Shown here: piece after piece, positions 17,962-26,358 of the stretch | How the letters are laid out: every line of letters starts with the position of its first letter | Position numbering within the stretch: position 1 is the stretch's first letter | Source: Deltaproteobacteria bacterium | GTDB lineage: Bacteria; Myxococcota_A; Polyangia; Haliangiales; Haliangiaceae | Direction of reading: 5' to 3' | NCBI GenBank assembly: GCA_021413675.1 | Contig: JAIOQA010000153.1 | Coordinates: forward strand, 1 to 43,974 | DNA length: 43,974 nucleotides | Notes under the pieces: generated by a model | The model's database searches: none | Seen by the model: only the letters and a program-made list of their open reading frames with translations | What the model was told of the DNA's origin: nothing | Position numbers and translations under genes: made by a program

Positions 17962-19010
17962 GCGCGATCCGGAACGCCCGCGCCCGCGAAGGTCGCCATC
18001 TCGGCGGTGATCGCGCACGCCAGATCGCACAGCGGCAGCGCGGCCAGCGCGCCGGTCGCCTCGCCCAGCGCCAGCTCGAGCTCGAGCAGCGGGCGCGCGT
18101 CGAGGTGCGCGAGCATGCGGGCGTGGCCCGGCTCGCGCGAGCGGTGCGCGAAGATCATCGCCTTGCGCGCGCCCGGCGCGACCGCGCACAGGGCCAGCGC
18201 CGCGGCGGTCGCGATGAACCCGTCGACCAGCACCGCGATGCGCCGCTCGGCGGCCGCCGCCATCGCGCCCATCAGCGCCGCGAGCTCGCGCCCGCCGACC
18301 GCCTGCATCGCGACGTGGCCATCGATCGGGCCGGCGTCGGCGCCGATGCGCACGAGCGCGGCCTCGACCGCGGCCAGCTTGGCGGCCAGCGCCGCGCCAG
18401 CGACGCCCGTGCCGGGCCCGACCAGCTCGCGCGCCGGGCGCCCGAGGATCGCCGCGCCGACCGCGGCCGCGCACGTGCTGTTGCCGATGCCCATCTCGCC
18501 GAGCGCGACGAGCTTCACGTCGCCGAGCGCGGCGATCGCCTCGGCGCCGGCGGCGAGCGCCGCCACGTACGTCGCGCGCGGCATCGCGTCGGCCACGACC
18601 AGATCGCCGACCGGCAGCTCGGCGACCGCGGCGCGGTGCACGCCGCTCGACGGCGCGCCCCGCACGCCGACGTCGATCACGCGCTGCTCGATGCCGAGCG
18701 CCCGGCACATCACCGTCGACGCCGCGCCGCCGCTCGCGAAGTTCGCGACCATCGCGCGCGTCACCTCGATCGGATACGCGCTGACCCCGCGCGCCGCGAC
18801 CGGATGATCGCTCGCGAAGAGGACGCACGCCGCGGGCCGCGCGACCGGGCGCTCGGCGCGCTGCAGCCGCGCCAGCTGCGCGCCGAGATCCTCGAGCCGC
18901 CCGAGGCTGCGCGGCGGCTTGGTGAGCTGCGCCTGGCGCGCCCAGTAGGCGGTCGCCGCGGCGTCGGCATCGGGATGGTCATCGAGATTCCAGCGTGGGA
19001 GATCGATCAC
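17958..19010 (-). CDS. cobT: Nicotinate-nucleotide:dimethylbenzimidazole phosphoribosyltransferase
   Basis: A 350-residue cytoplasmic enzyme that activates the lower ligand of cobalamin by making alpha-ribazole phosphate, the substrate pathway for CobS. Recognisable segments are LTKPPRSLGRLEDL, FASDHPVAARGVSAYP, ANFASGGAA, LGEMGIGNST, GPGTG and VDGFI. Length matches the family. The ATG at 19010 has normal family N-terminal sequence. The 197 bp to the next gene (19011-19207) are the longest gap in the window and must carry promoters for both directions. I see a TATACC -10-like element for the plus-strand gene, and no riboswitch-like B12 box. Confidence 0.96.
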   Translation of the reverse strand: MIDLPRWNLDDHPDADAAATAYWARQAQLTKPPRSLGRLEDLGAQLARLQRAERPVARPAACVLFASDHPVAARGVSAYPIEVTRAMVANFASGGAASTVMCRALGIEQRVIDVGVRGAPSSGVHRAAVAELPVGDLVVADAMPRATYVAALAAGAEAIAALGDVKLVALGEMGIGNSTCAAAVGAAILGRPARELVGPGTGVAGAALAAKLAAVEAALVRIGADAGPIDGHVAMQAVGGRELAALMGAMAAAAERRIAVLVDGFIATAAALALCAVAPGARKAMIFAHRSREPGHARMLAHLDARPLLELELALGEATGALAALPLCDLACAITAEMATFAGAGVPDRA

Positions 19011-19207
19011 GGCGCGACCCTACCGCGGCTCGCGCGATTCGTCGCACCACCGCGCAGCGCCTCGGGCACGATCTTTCGCGGGGTTGGCGTCCGACCCTGG
19101 CGCCCGTCGAATATCCGCGCGGGTTCCAGCGTCTCAGGTCGCCGTCGGGCTATACCCGCAGGGCTGCCGGGAGGGCTCGGCATGAGGCGCATCGCGCCGG
19201 GAGATCA

Positions 19208-20173
19208 ATGATGAAGACCACGCTCGCTCTCTGTCTCTGCGGTGCCGCGCTCGTTGCGACTGCCGCGCCCGCTCACGCCGGTCACGGCACCGACCTGCTC
19301 AAGTTCGCGCCCGAGGCGAGCCAGATGGTGATCGTGTTCGACGTCGCCGATGCCCGCGACTCGTCGCTGCTGCAGAAGGGCTACGCCGCGCTGCTCGCCG
19401 CCAAGCCCGACGCCAAGGCCAAGATGGCCGCCATCGGCATCGACCCGATGAAGGACATCGACACCGTCATGATCGCGGGCGGCAGCGCCGACTCGCTCGA
19501 CATGGACAAGGTCAAGAACATGGTCGTCGTCGTCGAGGGCCGCCTGCCCAAGGACAAGCTGGCGAGCCTGCCCGACGTCAAGACCTCGACCTACCAGGGA
19601 GTCACGATCTACGCGTCCAAGGACAGCGAGGCGGCGATGATCGACAACCGCCTGTTCTTCGCCAAGAGCGGCCAGCTGAAGGGCGAGATCGACGTCGTCC
19701 TCGGCAAGGGCGCGGGCAAGGGCCACAACGTCGCCGCCTCCAAGAAGGCCAAGGCGCTGCGCGACGCGATCGCCGCGACCGACACCACCGCGGACATGTG
19801 GGCCACGGTCCTGGTGCCGGCGAAGAGCCAGTCGAACGCGCAGATGCCGGGCGTCGTCGCCAAGACCGTGTCGTTCGGCGTGAACCTCACCGCGGACCTG
19901 GCGATCGCGCTGAAGGTCGGCACCAACTCCGCCGCTGCCGCGAAGAAGGCCGTCGAGACGTTCCAGGGCCAGCTCGTGCAGGTCACGCAGATGATGGGGC
20001 AGTTCGGCCTGTCGGCCGCCGCCAAGTCGATCCTGGTCGTGAACGAAGGCGTCTACCTGAAGATGGGCGTCACCGTGAGCGAGGCCGAGATCAACACCAT
20101 CATGGGGATGGCCAAGGGCATGATGGGCGGCGCGGGTGGCTCGACGAGCCCCGCCAAGCCCGCCACGCACTGA
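19208..20173 (+). CDS. Exported hypothetical protein
   Basis: A 321-residue protein with a cleavable signal peptide (cut expected after AAPAHA). The mature part alternates strands and amphipathic helices (MVIVFDVADA, KVKNMVVVVEGRL, LVQVTQMMGQF) and has a Met-rich C-terminus. It is unusually Lys/Asp-rich for the region, consistent with a soluble periplasmic protein. GGGAG upstream serves as ribosome binding site; ATG 19208 and 19211 are adjacent and either could be used. No family is recognised. Confidence 0.87.
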   Translation: MMKTTLALCLCGAALVATAAPAHAGHGTDLLKFAPEASQMVIVFDVADARDSSLLQKGYAALLAAKPDAKAKMAAIGIDPMKDIDTVMIAGGSADSLDMDKVKNMVVVVEGRLPKDKLASLPDVKTSTYQGVTIYASKDSEAAMIDNRLFFAKSGQLKGEIDVVLGKGAGKGHNVAASKKAKALRDAIAATDTTADMWATVLVPAKSQSNAQMPGVVAKTVSFGVNLTADLAIALKVGTNSAAAAKKAVETFQGQLVQVTQMMGQFGLSAAAKSILVVNEGVYLKMGVTVSEAEINTIMGMAKGMMGGAGGSTSPAKPATH

Positions 20174-20191
20174 GGGATCGCTCGATCGCCG

Positions 20192-20222
20192 CGGCCCTGA
20201 TCGTCTCCGACGGTCGGGGCCG
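20192..20222. terminator. Bidirectional terminator hairpin
   Basis: A 14-bp stem cggccctgatcgtc / gacggtcggggccg with a 3-nt loop and two G-U pairs on the plus-strand transcript, lying between two convergent genes (stops at 20173 and 20236). It probably ends transcription from both sides. Confidence 0.65.
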
Positions 20223-20235
20223 TCGCCGTTTCGGG

Positions 20236-20745
20236 CTATGCCGCGGTCATCTCCGCCAGCTTGCGCACGGTGTTGAGGTTGCGGCCGGTCATGCGCGCGA
20301 CGAACGGCAGCTTGAGCTTCGACACGCCGATGCCGTCGGGATAGTGGATGAAGACCTCGCGCCCGCGCGCGGCGACGCGCTCACCACCCGGCGCGCGGAT
20401 CGCGGCGAGCTCGGCGGCGGTCGCGGGCTTGTCGAGGAACGCCACCACCAGGCGATTCGGCGCGGCCTCGGGGAACGGGTGGTCTGCCACGATCGCCGCG
20501 AGCTCGGCGGCGGTGCGCACGAGCACGCCGACCGGCTTGCCGACCAGCGCGGCGAGCGCGGGCGCGAGCGCAGCGACGACCTTGGCCTCCGACAGCTTCG
20601 TCGCGAACACCGCGTTGCCGCTCTGGATGTACGTGCGCACGTCGGTGAAGCCGAGCGATTCGCAGCACGCGCGCAGGTCGGTCATCGCGAGCTTGCCGGT
20701 GCCGCTGACGTTGATCGCGCGGAGCAGCGCGGCGTAGCGCGTCAT
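20236..20745 (-). CDS. DUF1697 family protein
   Basis: A 169-residue cytoplasmic protein. The N-terminus (TRYAALLRAINVSGTGKLAM) and YIQSGNAVF are hallmarks of DUF1697, and the C-terminal KLPFVARMTGRNLNTVRKL segment completes the family. No reaction is established for it. ATG at 20745 lies eight bases downstream of TATGCT, with no ribosome binding site between, so the mRNA may be leaderless. Divergent from the M3 peptidase gene. Confidence 0.93.
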   Translation of the reverse strand: MTRYAALLRAINVSGTGKLAMTDLRACCESLGFTDVRTYIQSGNAVFATKLSEAKVVAALAPALAALVGKPVGVLVRTAAELAAIVADHPFPEAAPNRLVVAFLDKPATAAELAAIRAPGGERVAARGREVFIHYPDGIGVSKLKLPFVARMTGRNLNTVRKLAEMTAA

Positions 20746-20749
20746 GATG

Positions 20750-20759
20750 CGCGAGCATA
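20750..20759 (-). promoter_or_regulatory. -10-like element TATGCTCGCG (DUF1697 gene)
   Basis: On the minus strand this reads TATGCTCGCG. The same ten bases occur upstream of the genes starting at 24592 and 42324. Here TATGCT ends eight bases before the ATG. Confidence 0.5.
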
Positions 20760-20812
20760 CCCGCGACACATGCGACCGCGCGCGTGTCCCAGCGCACCGG
20801 GCATCGGCGGGG

Positions 20813-20841
20813 TTGGAGATGGCCCGGGGGCCTGATATAGC
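20813..20841 (+). promoter_or_regulatory. Sigma-70-like promoter for the M3 peptidase gene
   Basis: TTGGAG at 20813-20818 and TATAGC at 20836-20841 are separated by exactly 17 bp. The predicted transcription start falls within a few bases of the ATG at 20850, and there is no ribosome binding site, so a leaderless mRNA is expected. Confidence 0.5.
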
Positions 20842-20849
20842 GCTCGGCA

Positions 20850-23054
20850 ATGCGGTTCCGCGGCTTCTTTGCCCTGCCCATCCTCGCTGGCGCGCTCAGC
20901 GCCAGCTGCTCTCACCCCACCGCGCCGGCCACGCCGCCGGCGCCGCCGCCTGTCGTCGGTGCTGGCAGCGCCGGCCCCGCCGCGCCGCCCACGCCGCCGG
21001 TGCAGATCCCGGCGAAGCCGATGCGGCAGAACCCGCTGCTCGTCGCGAGCACGCTGTTCGATCAGGCGCCGCCGTTCGACAAGATCCAGGACACCGACTA
21101 CAAGCCGGCGATCCTCCAGGGCATGAAGGAGCAGCTCGCGGAGATCGCGCTGATCACCGCGCAGACGGACGCGCCGACCTTCGACAACACGCTGGTCGCG
21201 CTCGAGAAGACCGGGCAGCTGTACGGCCGCGCCAGCCGGATCTTCTTCGGGCTGACCCAGGCCAACACCAACGACCTGTTCCAGAAGGTCGAGGAAGAGC
21301 TGGCGCCGCTGATCGCCGCGCACCAGGACGCGATCACGCTCGACGCCGCACTGTTCGCGCGCATCAAGGCGATCTACGACGCGCGCAAGACGCTCAAGCT
21401 CGATCCGGTCCAGCTGCAGCTGGTCGAGAAGACCTACCGCGACTTCGTGAAGGCCGGCGCGCTCCTGTCCGACAAGGACAAGGACACCCTGCGCGCGCTG
21501 AACAAGGAGGAGTCGTCGCTCCAGACCGACTTCGTCAACAAGCTGCTCGCCGCGGGCAAGGCCAACGCCGTCGTCGTGTCCGACAAGGCCGAGCTCGCCG
21601 GCCTGTCCGACGAGGAGATCGGCGCCGCCGCCGAGGCCGCGAAGGCCCGCAAGCTCGACGGCAAGTGGGTCCTGCCGCTGCAGAACACCACGCAGCAGCC
21701 GCCGCAGCGCTCGCTCCAGAACCGCGCGCTGCGCGAGAAGCTGTTCGTCGCGTCGTCGACGCGCACCGAGAAGGGCGACGCCAACGACACCCGCGCGATC
21801 GTCCAGCGCCTCGCCCAGCTCCGCGCCCAGCGCGCCAAGCTGCTCGGCTTCAAGACCTTCGCCGATTACCAGCTCGCCGATCAGATGGCCAAGAAGCCGG
21901 CCACCGCGATCAAGCTGCTGAACGACATCGCCAGGCCGGCGCTCGCCAAGGCCAAGGGCGAGGTCAAGAAGATGCAGGCGCTGATCGACAAGCAGAAGGG
22001 CGGCTTCAAGCTCGCCGCGTGGGACTGGCAGTACTACGCCGAGCAGGTCCGCAAGGCCGAGTACGACCTCGACGAGAGCCAGATCAAGCCGTACTTCGAG
22101 CTCGATCGCGTGCTCCAGGACGGCGTGTTCTACGCCGCCAACCAGCTCTACGGCCTCACCTTCAAGGAGCGCAAGGACATCCCGGTCTACCACCCGGACG
22201 TCCGCGTCTTCGAGGTGTTCGACGCCGACGGCTCGTCGCTCGCGCTCTGGTACTGCGACTACTTCGCGCGCGACAACAAGAGCGGCGGCGCGTGGGAGAA
22301 CACGTTCGTCAACCAGTCCGGCCTGCTCGGCACGCGCCCGGTGGTCTACAACGTCACCAACTTCGCGAAGCCGGCGCCGGGCGAGAAGGCGCTGCTGAGC
22401 TACGACGACGTCTCGACGATGTTCCACGAGTTCGGCCACGCGCTGCACGAGATGTTCTCGAACGTGCAGTACCCGAGCCTCGCGGGCACCCAGACGCCGC
22501 GCGACTTCGTCGAGTTCCCGTCGCAGTTCAACGAGCACTGGGCCGACGAGCCGACCGTGTTCGCGCGCTACGCCAAGCACTACAAGACCGGCGAGCCGAT
22601 GCCCAAGGCGCTGGTCGACAAGATCAAGAAGGCGCGCACGTTCAACCAGGGCTTCGCGACCTCGGAGTACATCGAGGCCTCGCTGCTCGACTTCGCGTGG
22701 CACACGGTGTCGGCCGACGCGCCGCTGCAGGACGTGCTCGCGTTCGAGACCAAGGCGCTCGCCAAGGTCTCGATCCCCGAGGTGCCGCCGCGCTACCGCA
22801 CGCCGTACTTCGCGCACATCTGGGGCGGCGGCTACTCGGCCGGCTACTACGCGTACCTGTGGAGCGAGGTCATCGATGACGACGCGTTCGGCTGGTTCAA
22901 GGAGCACGGCGGCATGACCCGCGCCAACGGCCAGCGCTTCCGCGACATGATCCTGTCGCGCGGCGGCTCGATGGACACCGCCGAGATGTACCGGAAGTTC
23001 CGCGGCCGCGACCCCAAGGTCCAGGCGCTGCTCGAGGAGCGCGGCCTGAAGTAA
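20850..23054 (+). CDS. M3 family zinc metallopeptidase (Dcp/oligopeptidase A type), lipoprotein
   Basis: A 734-residue peptidase predicted to cleave short peptides. H526-E-F-G-H530 is the HExxH zinc motif and E555 in DFVEFPSQ is the third ligand. The wide alpha-helical N-terminal region and the C-terminal GGGYSAGYYAYLWSEV segment are typical of Dcp/OpdA. An N-terminal lipoprotein signal (ILAGALSASC) plus a Pro-rich linker would place it in the periplasm on a membrane, unlike cytoplasmic OpdA. The GTRPVVYNVTNF and NVQYPSLAGT segments are intact. Peptidyl-dipeptidase versus oligopeptidase activity cannot be settled from sequence. Confidence 0.95.
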   Translation: MRFRGFFALPILAGALSASCSHPTAPATPPAPPPVVGAGSAGPAAPPTPPVQIPAKPMRQNPLLVASTLFDQAPPFDKIQDTDYKPAILQGMKEQLAEIALITAQTDAPTFDNTLVALEKTGQLYGRASRIFFGLTQANTNDLFQKVEEELAPLIAAHQDAITLDAALFARIKAIYDARKTLKLDPVQLQLVEKTYRDFVKAGALLSDKDKDTLRALNKEESSLQTDFVNKLLAAGKANAVVVSDKAELAGLSDEEIGAAAEAAKARKLDGKWVLPLQNTTQQPPQRSLQNRALREKLFVASSTRTEKGDANDTRAIVQRLAQLRAQRAKLLGFKTFADYQLADQMAKKPATAIKLLNDIARPALAKAKGEVKKMQALIDKQKGGFKLAAWDWQYYAEQVRKAEYDLDESQIKPYFELDRVLQDGVFYAANQLYGLTFKERKDIPVYHPDVRVFEVFDADGSSLALWYCDYFARDNKSGGAWENTFVNQSGLLGTRPVVYNVTNFAKPAPGEKALLSYDDVSTMFHEFGHALHEMFSNVQYPSLAGTQTPRDFVEFPSQFNEHWADEPTVFARYAKHYKTGEPMPKALVDKIKKARTFNQGFATSEYIEASLLDFAWHTVSADAPLQDVLAFETKALAKVSIPEVPPRYRTPYFAHIWGGGYSAGYYAYLWSEVIDDDAFGWFKEHGGMTRANGQRFRDMILSRGGSMDTAEMYRKFRGRDPKVQALLEERGLK

Positions 23055-23089
23055 CCGCGTGAGGCCCGCCAGCGGGATAGACTCGCTGG

Positions 23090-24160
23090 ATGAGGATGAT
23101 CGGGGCAGTGGCCGGAGGCGCGTGCGCGCTGGTCGCGATCGGGTGTGGATCGAAGCCGCCGCGGGTCGCGGCGGGCAGCGCGGGGAGCGGTAGCGCCAGC
23201 GCGGGGAGCGGCAACGGCAGCGTGGGCAGCGGCAACGGCAGCGCGGGCAGCGGTAGCGCGAGCCCGGGCGCCCCGATCGCCGCGATGCCGACCGGCTGGG
23301 CCGACGCGGACCTGGTCATCCTCGATCACGGCGCGATCGTCTTCGTGCGCGTGGGCGACACCGTCAGCGAGGTCGCGCGCCTCACGCTGCCAGGCGCGGA
23401 CCCCGAGATGTTCGCGTTCGATGGCGCGTGGATCGATCGCGACACCCTCGCGGTGACCCGCGGCGACGGCGACGTGCTGCGGCTCGACAAGGACGGCGTC
23501 GTGCCGCTGCCGTTCCCGGACGCGGCCACCTTCACGAGCCCGCGGCCCGCGGTCGACGATCCCGCGCTCGAGGCGACCACGTCCTTCGGTCGCCTCGCGA
23601 TCCGCGGCGGCGAGGTCTGGTGGTCGCAGTGCACCTGGGCCCTGCCGTACGACGGCGGCGTGTGCGAGGCGTGGGTCAACGCGCGGCTCTGGCCCTCGGC
23701 CGCGCGCGCGGAGGCGACCGCGCCGCTCGCGACGCCGACCTACGCGTGGCCGACGATCGCCCCGAAGGGCTACACCGCCGCCACTGGCGAGGACAACGTC
23801 AGCTGCCGGGCGCCGTGGGCGCACAAGGCGCAGGTCTTCACCGGTGACGCCGCCGCCGACGAGCACGTCGACGAGTTCCACTGGATCTCGGCGGACCCCG
23901 CGCGGCTGCTCGTCGTCTACGGGCAGGCGGGCTACGCCTCGCTCATCCCGGACCGCTGGGCGCTGTACGACGGCTGCAAGCCCGAGCCGCTCGCCAGCGG
24001 CGGCCTCGTCGACGTCGGGCCCGGCGACCTGTGGGTCGGCACCAGCCGCGCCGAGGACGACGGCGAGGTGCCGATCACGCTCACCGTGTTTCGCGGCGCG
24101 AAGGCGATCGGCTCGATCCCGATCGGCAAGTACGCGAGCGTCCGTTTCCGGCCGCGCTGA
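23090..24160 (+). CDS. Predicted lipoprotein with Gly/Ser/Asn repeat linker
   Basis: A 356-residue protein with lipobox AIGC. Residues 28-60 are a repeat-rich linker (GSGNGS and GSGSAS units), after which strand-rich blocks such as DADLVILDHGAIVFVRVG and WIDRDTLAVTRGDG suggest a beta-propeller-like domain. Cys residues in CTWALPYDGGVC may be disulphide-bonded. Function is unknown. TAGACT lies six bases before the ATG with no ribosome binding site. Its TGA is immediately followed by the stop of the convergent gene, so TGATCA holds both stops. Confidence 0.85.
   Translation: MRMIGAVAGGACALVAIGCGSKPPRVAAGSAGSGSASAGSGNGSVGSGNGSAGSGSASPGAPIAAMPTGWADADLVILDHGAIVFVRVGDTVSEVARLTLPGADPEMFAFDGAWIDRDTLAVTRGDGDVLRLDKDGVVPLPFPDAATFTSPRPAVDDPALEATTSFGRLAIRGGEVWWSQCTWALPYDGGVCEAWVNARLWPSAARAEATAPLATPTYAWPTIAPKGYTAATGEDNVSCRAPWAHKAQVFTGDAAADEHVDEFHWISADPARLLVVYGQAGYASLIPDRWALYDGCKPEPLASGGLVDVGPGDLWVGTSRAEDDGEVPITLTVFRGAKAIGSIPIGKYASVRFRPR
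23171..23268 (+). repeat. Gly/Ser/Asn-coding low-complexity repeat
   Basis: Imperfect short repeats of ggcagcgg/gggagcgg and aacggcagc type encode the linker of the lipoprotein. Such tracts are prone to slippage and length variation between strains. Confidence 0.65.
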
Positions 24161-24592
24161 TCAGCTGAACATCTTGCCGATGAGATCGGTCACGCTCGAC
24201 GACGACGGCGCGGCCGCGGGCGTCGCGGGCGCGTGGCCGGTCGGCGTGAGCTGATCGATCACCTTCGGCAGGACCTTGGCGAGCACGCCCGAGGTCTGGT
24301 CGTGGGAGAGCCCGACCTTCGCGGCGAGCGAGCCGATGAAGCCGGTGCCGAGGATGCTGGTCAGCGAGTCGGCCGAGATCGGCAGGTTCGCGCCGGTCCC
24401 GATCCACGACTTCACGGTGTCGCCGAGGCCGCCGCCGGTGAGCTTGCCGAGGATGTCGGTGAACCCGCCGCCGCCGAGCATGTCGCCCAGCGGGCCCGCG
24501 AACTTGCTGGCGTGCGCGGGATCGACGTCATCGGTCGATGGCCCGCCCGACGTCTGGCCCTGCATCTGCTTGACGAGATCCTCGATACCCAT
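24161..24592 (-). CDS. YidB/DUF937 family protein
   Basis: A 143-residue protein with the helical YidB-like core: GDMLGGGGFTDILGKLTGGGLGDTVKSW, then LTSILGTGFIGSLAAKVGLS and VLAKVLPKVIDQLTP. The start is unusually well marked: a full AGGAGG at 24599-24604 precedes the ATG by six bases, in contrast with most genes here. TATGCTCGCG further upstream is a likely -10 region. YidB function is not established. It is convergent with the preceding lipoprotein gene. Confidence 0.9.
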   Translation of the reverse strand: MGIEDLVKQMQGQTSGGPSTDDVDPAHASKFAGPLGDMLGGGGFTDILGKLTGGGLGDTVKSWIGTGANLPISADSLTSILGTGFIGSLAAKVGLSHDQTSGVLAKVLPKVIDQLTPTGHAPATPAAAPSSSSVTDLIGKMFS

Positions 24593-24613
24593 GGCGATCC
24601 TCCTCGGTTGCGC

Positions 24614-24623
24614 CGCGAGCATA
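24614..24623 (-). promoter_or_regulatory. -10-like element TATGCTCGCG (YidB-like gene)
   Basis: Exact copy of the ten-base element found also at 20750-20759 and 42340-42349, about 20 bp upstream of the ATG at 24592, leaving room for the AGGAGG ribosome binding site. Confidence 0.5.
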
Positions 24624-24651
24624 GCAGCCCGCGAGCGGGTCGAGGCGCGCG

Positions 24652-25149
24652 CTACGGCGTGTTGACGAAGTACAGCGGCAGCTCGACGTCGATCACCATC
24701 GCGGGCGGCGCGAACGTCAGCTGGCGCGCCACGGCGACCACGCAGTCGGCGAGCGCGCGGGTGCCGCCATCGGCGCGCGCGACATCGACCGCGCCGGTCG
24801 GGCCGACCTGCACGTAGAGCCGCACGGTCGCGCGATCGAGCATCAGGTCGTCGCGCTTCGCCCGGCGGTAGCAGCGCATGAACGCGGGCTGGCGCTGCTG
24901 CAGCGCGCGCAGGACATCCTCGTCGCGCAGCTGGTACGCGACGCGATCGCGCGTGACCCCCGACGAGGTCTCGACCGCGCCCGGCGCGCGCTCGGCGCGG
25001 GTCGTGGGATCGAGGCCGTCGGTCGCCGGCGCCACGCCGTGGCCCGGCGCGATCACCGCGCTCGGCGATCTCGGCCCGGGGGCTCCGACCGCCGCAGCCG
25101 CGGCCAGCGACCGCGACCACCAGGCCCAGAGGAGCCACATCCCGCCCAT
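24652..25149 (-). CDS. AgmX/PglI C-terminal domain-like protein, membrane-anchored
   Basis: A 165-residue protein with an N-terminal hydrophobic anchor (MWLLWAWWSRSLAAAAAVG) and an Ala/Pro-rich linker. The C-terminal domain (about 80-160) matches the AgmX/PglI or TonB-like domain of myxobacterial gliding and secretion proteins: QRQPAFMRCYRRA, then VQVGPTGAVDVAR, CVVAVARQLTFAPP and VELPLYFVN. The paired Cys residues are in the usual places. The role in this organism is unknown. ATG at 25149 is used; ATG at 25140, three codons later, is equally possible. The open frame continues upstream to 26292, antisense to the next gene. Confidence 0.8.
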   Translation of the reverse strand: MGGMWLLWAWWSRSLAAAAAVGAPGPRSPSAVIAPGHGVAPATDGLDPTTRAERAPGAVETSSGVTRDRVAYQLRDEDVLRALQQRQPAFMRCYRRAKRDDLMLDRATVRLYVQVGPTGAVDVARADGGTRALADCVVAVARQLTFAPPAMVIDVELPLYFVNTP

Positions 25150-25287
25150 CTTCGACGGAACCGCGGGTTCAGGCAAGCCGCGTCGCCCGTGCACCGCGAC
25201 GATCGGTCGAACGATCTTCGTCACACTTCGCGACGCGCGCATCCAACGGTCGAACCGCGCTCTGCCCGACGTGATCAGGACCTCACC

Positions 25288-26211
25288 GTGACCTCGACCG
25301 TGATCCGCGACGCCGCGGTGTGGCGCGCTGCCAGCGACGCGCCCGACGACATAGATGGCCACGCGCGCGCGCTCGACGCGCTGGCCGCCCGCGAACCTGC
25401 GTTGCGCGCGCCGCTCGCGGCCTACCAGCTCGCCCGCGCCGCGCCGATCGATCACGTCTGGCGCCTCGATCCGGCGCGCGATGCGCACTGGTCGAGCGTG
25501 ATCGCGGCGGCCTTCGTCGCCGGCGTGGAGCTGCCGATCGATCACCCGCGCGCGGCCCCGGCGCTGGTCCACACGCTGGCGAGCCTCGACGACGAGCCCA
25601 GCGTCGTCGCGCTCGGGCGCGCGGTCGATCGGCTCGCGGTCCGCGATCCGCGGGTGCCGCCGGTCGTCGCCGCGGTGCTCGCGAGTCGACGCGCGAGCGC
25701 CGCGCCGGTGCGGCTGCGCGCGGCGTGGCGCGCGTTCGAACCGCCCGCGCCCAACGGCTTCCATCCGGCGCTGCGCGCCGGGCTCGGCCGCAACGATCTG
25801 GCCGCGGTCGGGCTCGCCGATCGCGTGCTCGCGCTGGCCGCGCCATTCGATGACAGCCCCGACCTCGCGCTCGCGTTTCGCGTGGCCGGGGCCCATCAGC
25901 TCGATCGCCACCTGCGGCAGGTCCGCGAGTACGTGCGCCGGGTCATCGCGCTCGCCGATCAGCCGCGCGCCGCCGCGCTGGCCTCGCGCCGCGAGATCTT
26001 CGCCGCGGCCGCGATCGCGTTCGCGCGCCTCGCGCCGCGCGAGGCCGAGCTCGTGCTGCGCGCGCTGATCGCCCGGCAGTGCTCGAGCCGCGCGCTCCAC
26101 CTCGATCTGATCGCGGGCGCGGTCGGCGGGCTGGTCGCGCTCGCGCCGCGCCACGCGGCGGTCGTGCAGTGGACCCGGCGCGTCCGCCCGGCGATGCCGC
26201 GAACGCCCTGA
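25288..26211 (+). CDS. Hypothetical helical-repeat protein
   Basis: A 307-residue protein starting at GTG 25288, with AGGA at eight bases upstream. The sequence is almost all Ala/Arg/Leu-rich helices (ALDALAAREPALRAPLAAY, SRREIFAAAAIAFARLAPRE), suggesting a HEAT- or TPR-like solenoid. No signal peptide or motif is visible. The strong Arg/Ala bias makes homology hard to judge; the long open frame and start site support it as a gene. The 147 bp downstream (26212-26358) contain an 8-bp inverted repeat (ccacctac at 26289 and gtaggtgg at 26347) of unknown role. Confidence 0.7.
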   Translation: MTSTVIRDAAVWRAASDAPDDIDGHARALDALAAREPALRAPLAAYQLARAAPIDHVWRLDPARDAHWSSVIAAAFVAGVELPIDHPRAAPALVHTLASLDDEPSVVALGRAVDRLAVRDPRVPPVVAAVLASRRASAAPVRLRAAWRAFEPPAPNGFHPALRAGLGRNDLAAVGLADRVLALAAPFDDSPDLALAFRVAGAHQLDRHLRQVREYVRRVIALADQPRAAALASRREIFAAAAIAFARLAPREAELVLRALIARQCSSRALHLDLIAGAVGGLVALAPRHAAVVQWTRRVRPAMPRTP

Positions 26212-26358
26212 CGCACGAAGGTTCCCTGGCCACCGCCGGCGCCAGCGCTGGGGTCGACCGACATGGCTGGTGGCTGATCCTCCTGCCGCCACCTACATCG
26301 CCAACCTGCCTGAATCACTTGCGACCCGCGTGGCACAGGCCGTGCTGTAGGTGGGTTC

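Noticed and set aside
19011..19207. Cobalamin riboswitch upstream of cobT
   Set aside because: The spacer has hairpins but no recognisable B12 box or the conserved long-range pairing, and its promoter-like element points to the plus-strand gene.
20742..22907. 721-residue minus-strand frame rich in Leu/Val/Arg/Asp
   Set aside because: It is the antisense shadow of the M3 peptidase gene, whose HExxH motif and full length are unmistakable.
26331..26346. Sigma-54-like element TGGCAC-N5-GTGCT before the caspase-like lipoprotein gene
   Set aside because: The predicted transcription start would fall about two bases from the ATG and would remove the AGGTGG ribosome binding site that the gene appears to use. 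A chance match in GC-rich DNA is more likely.
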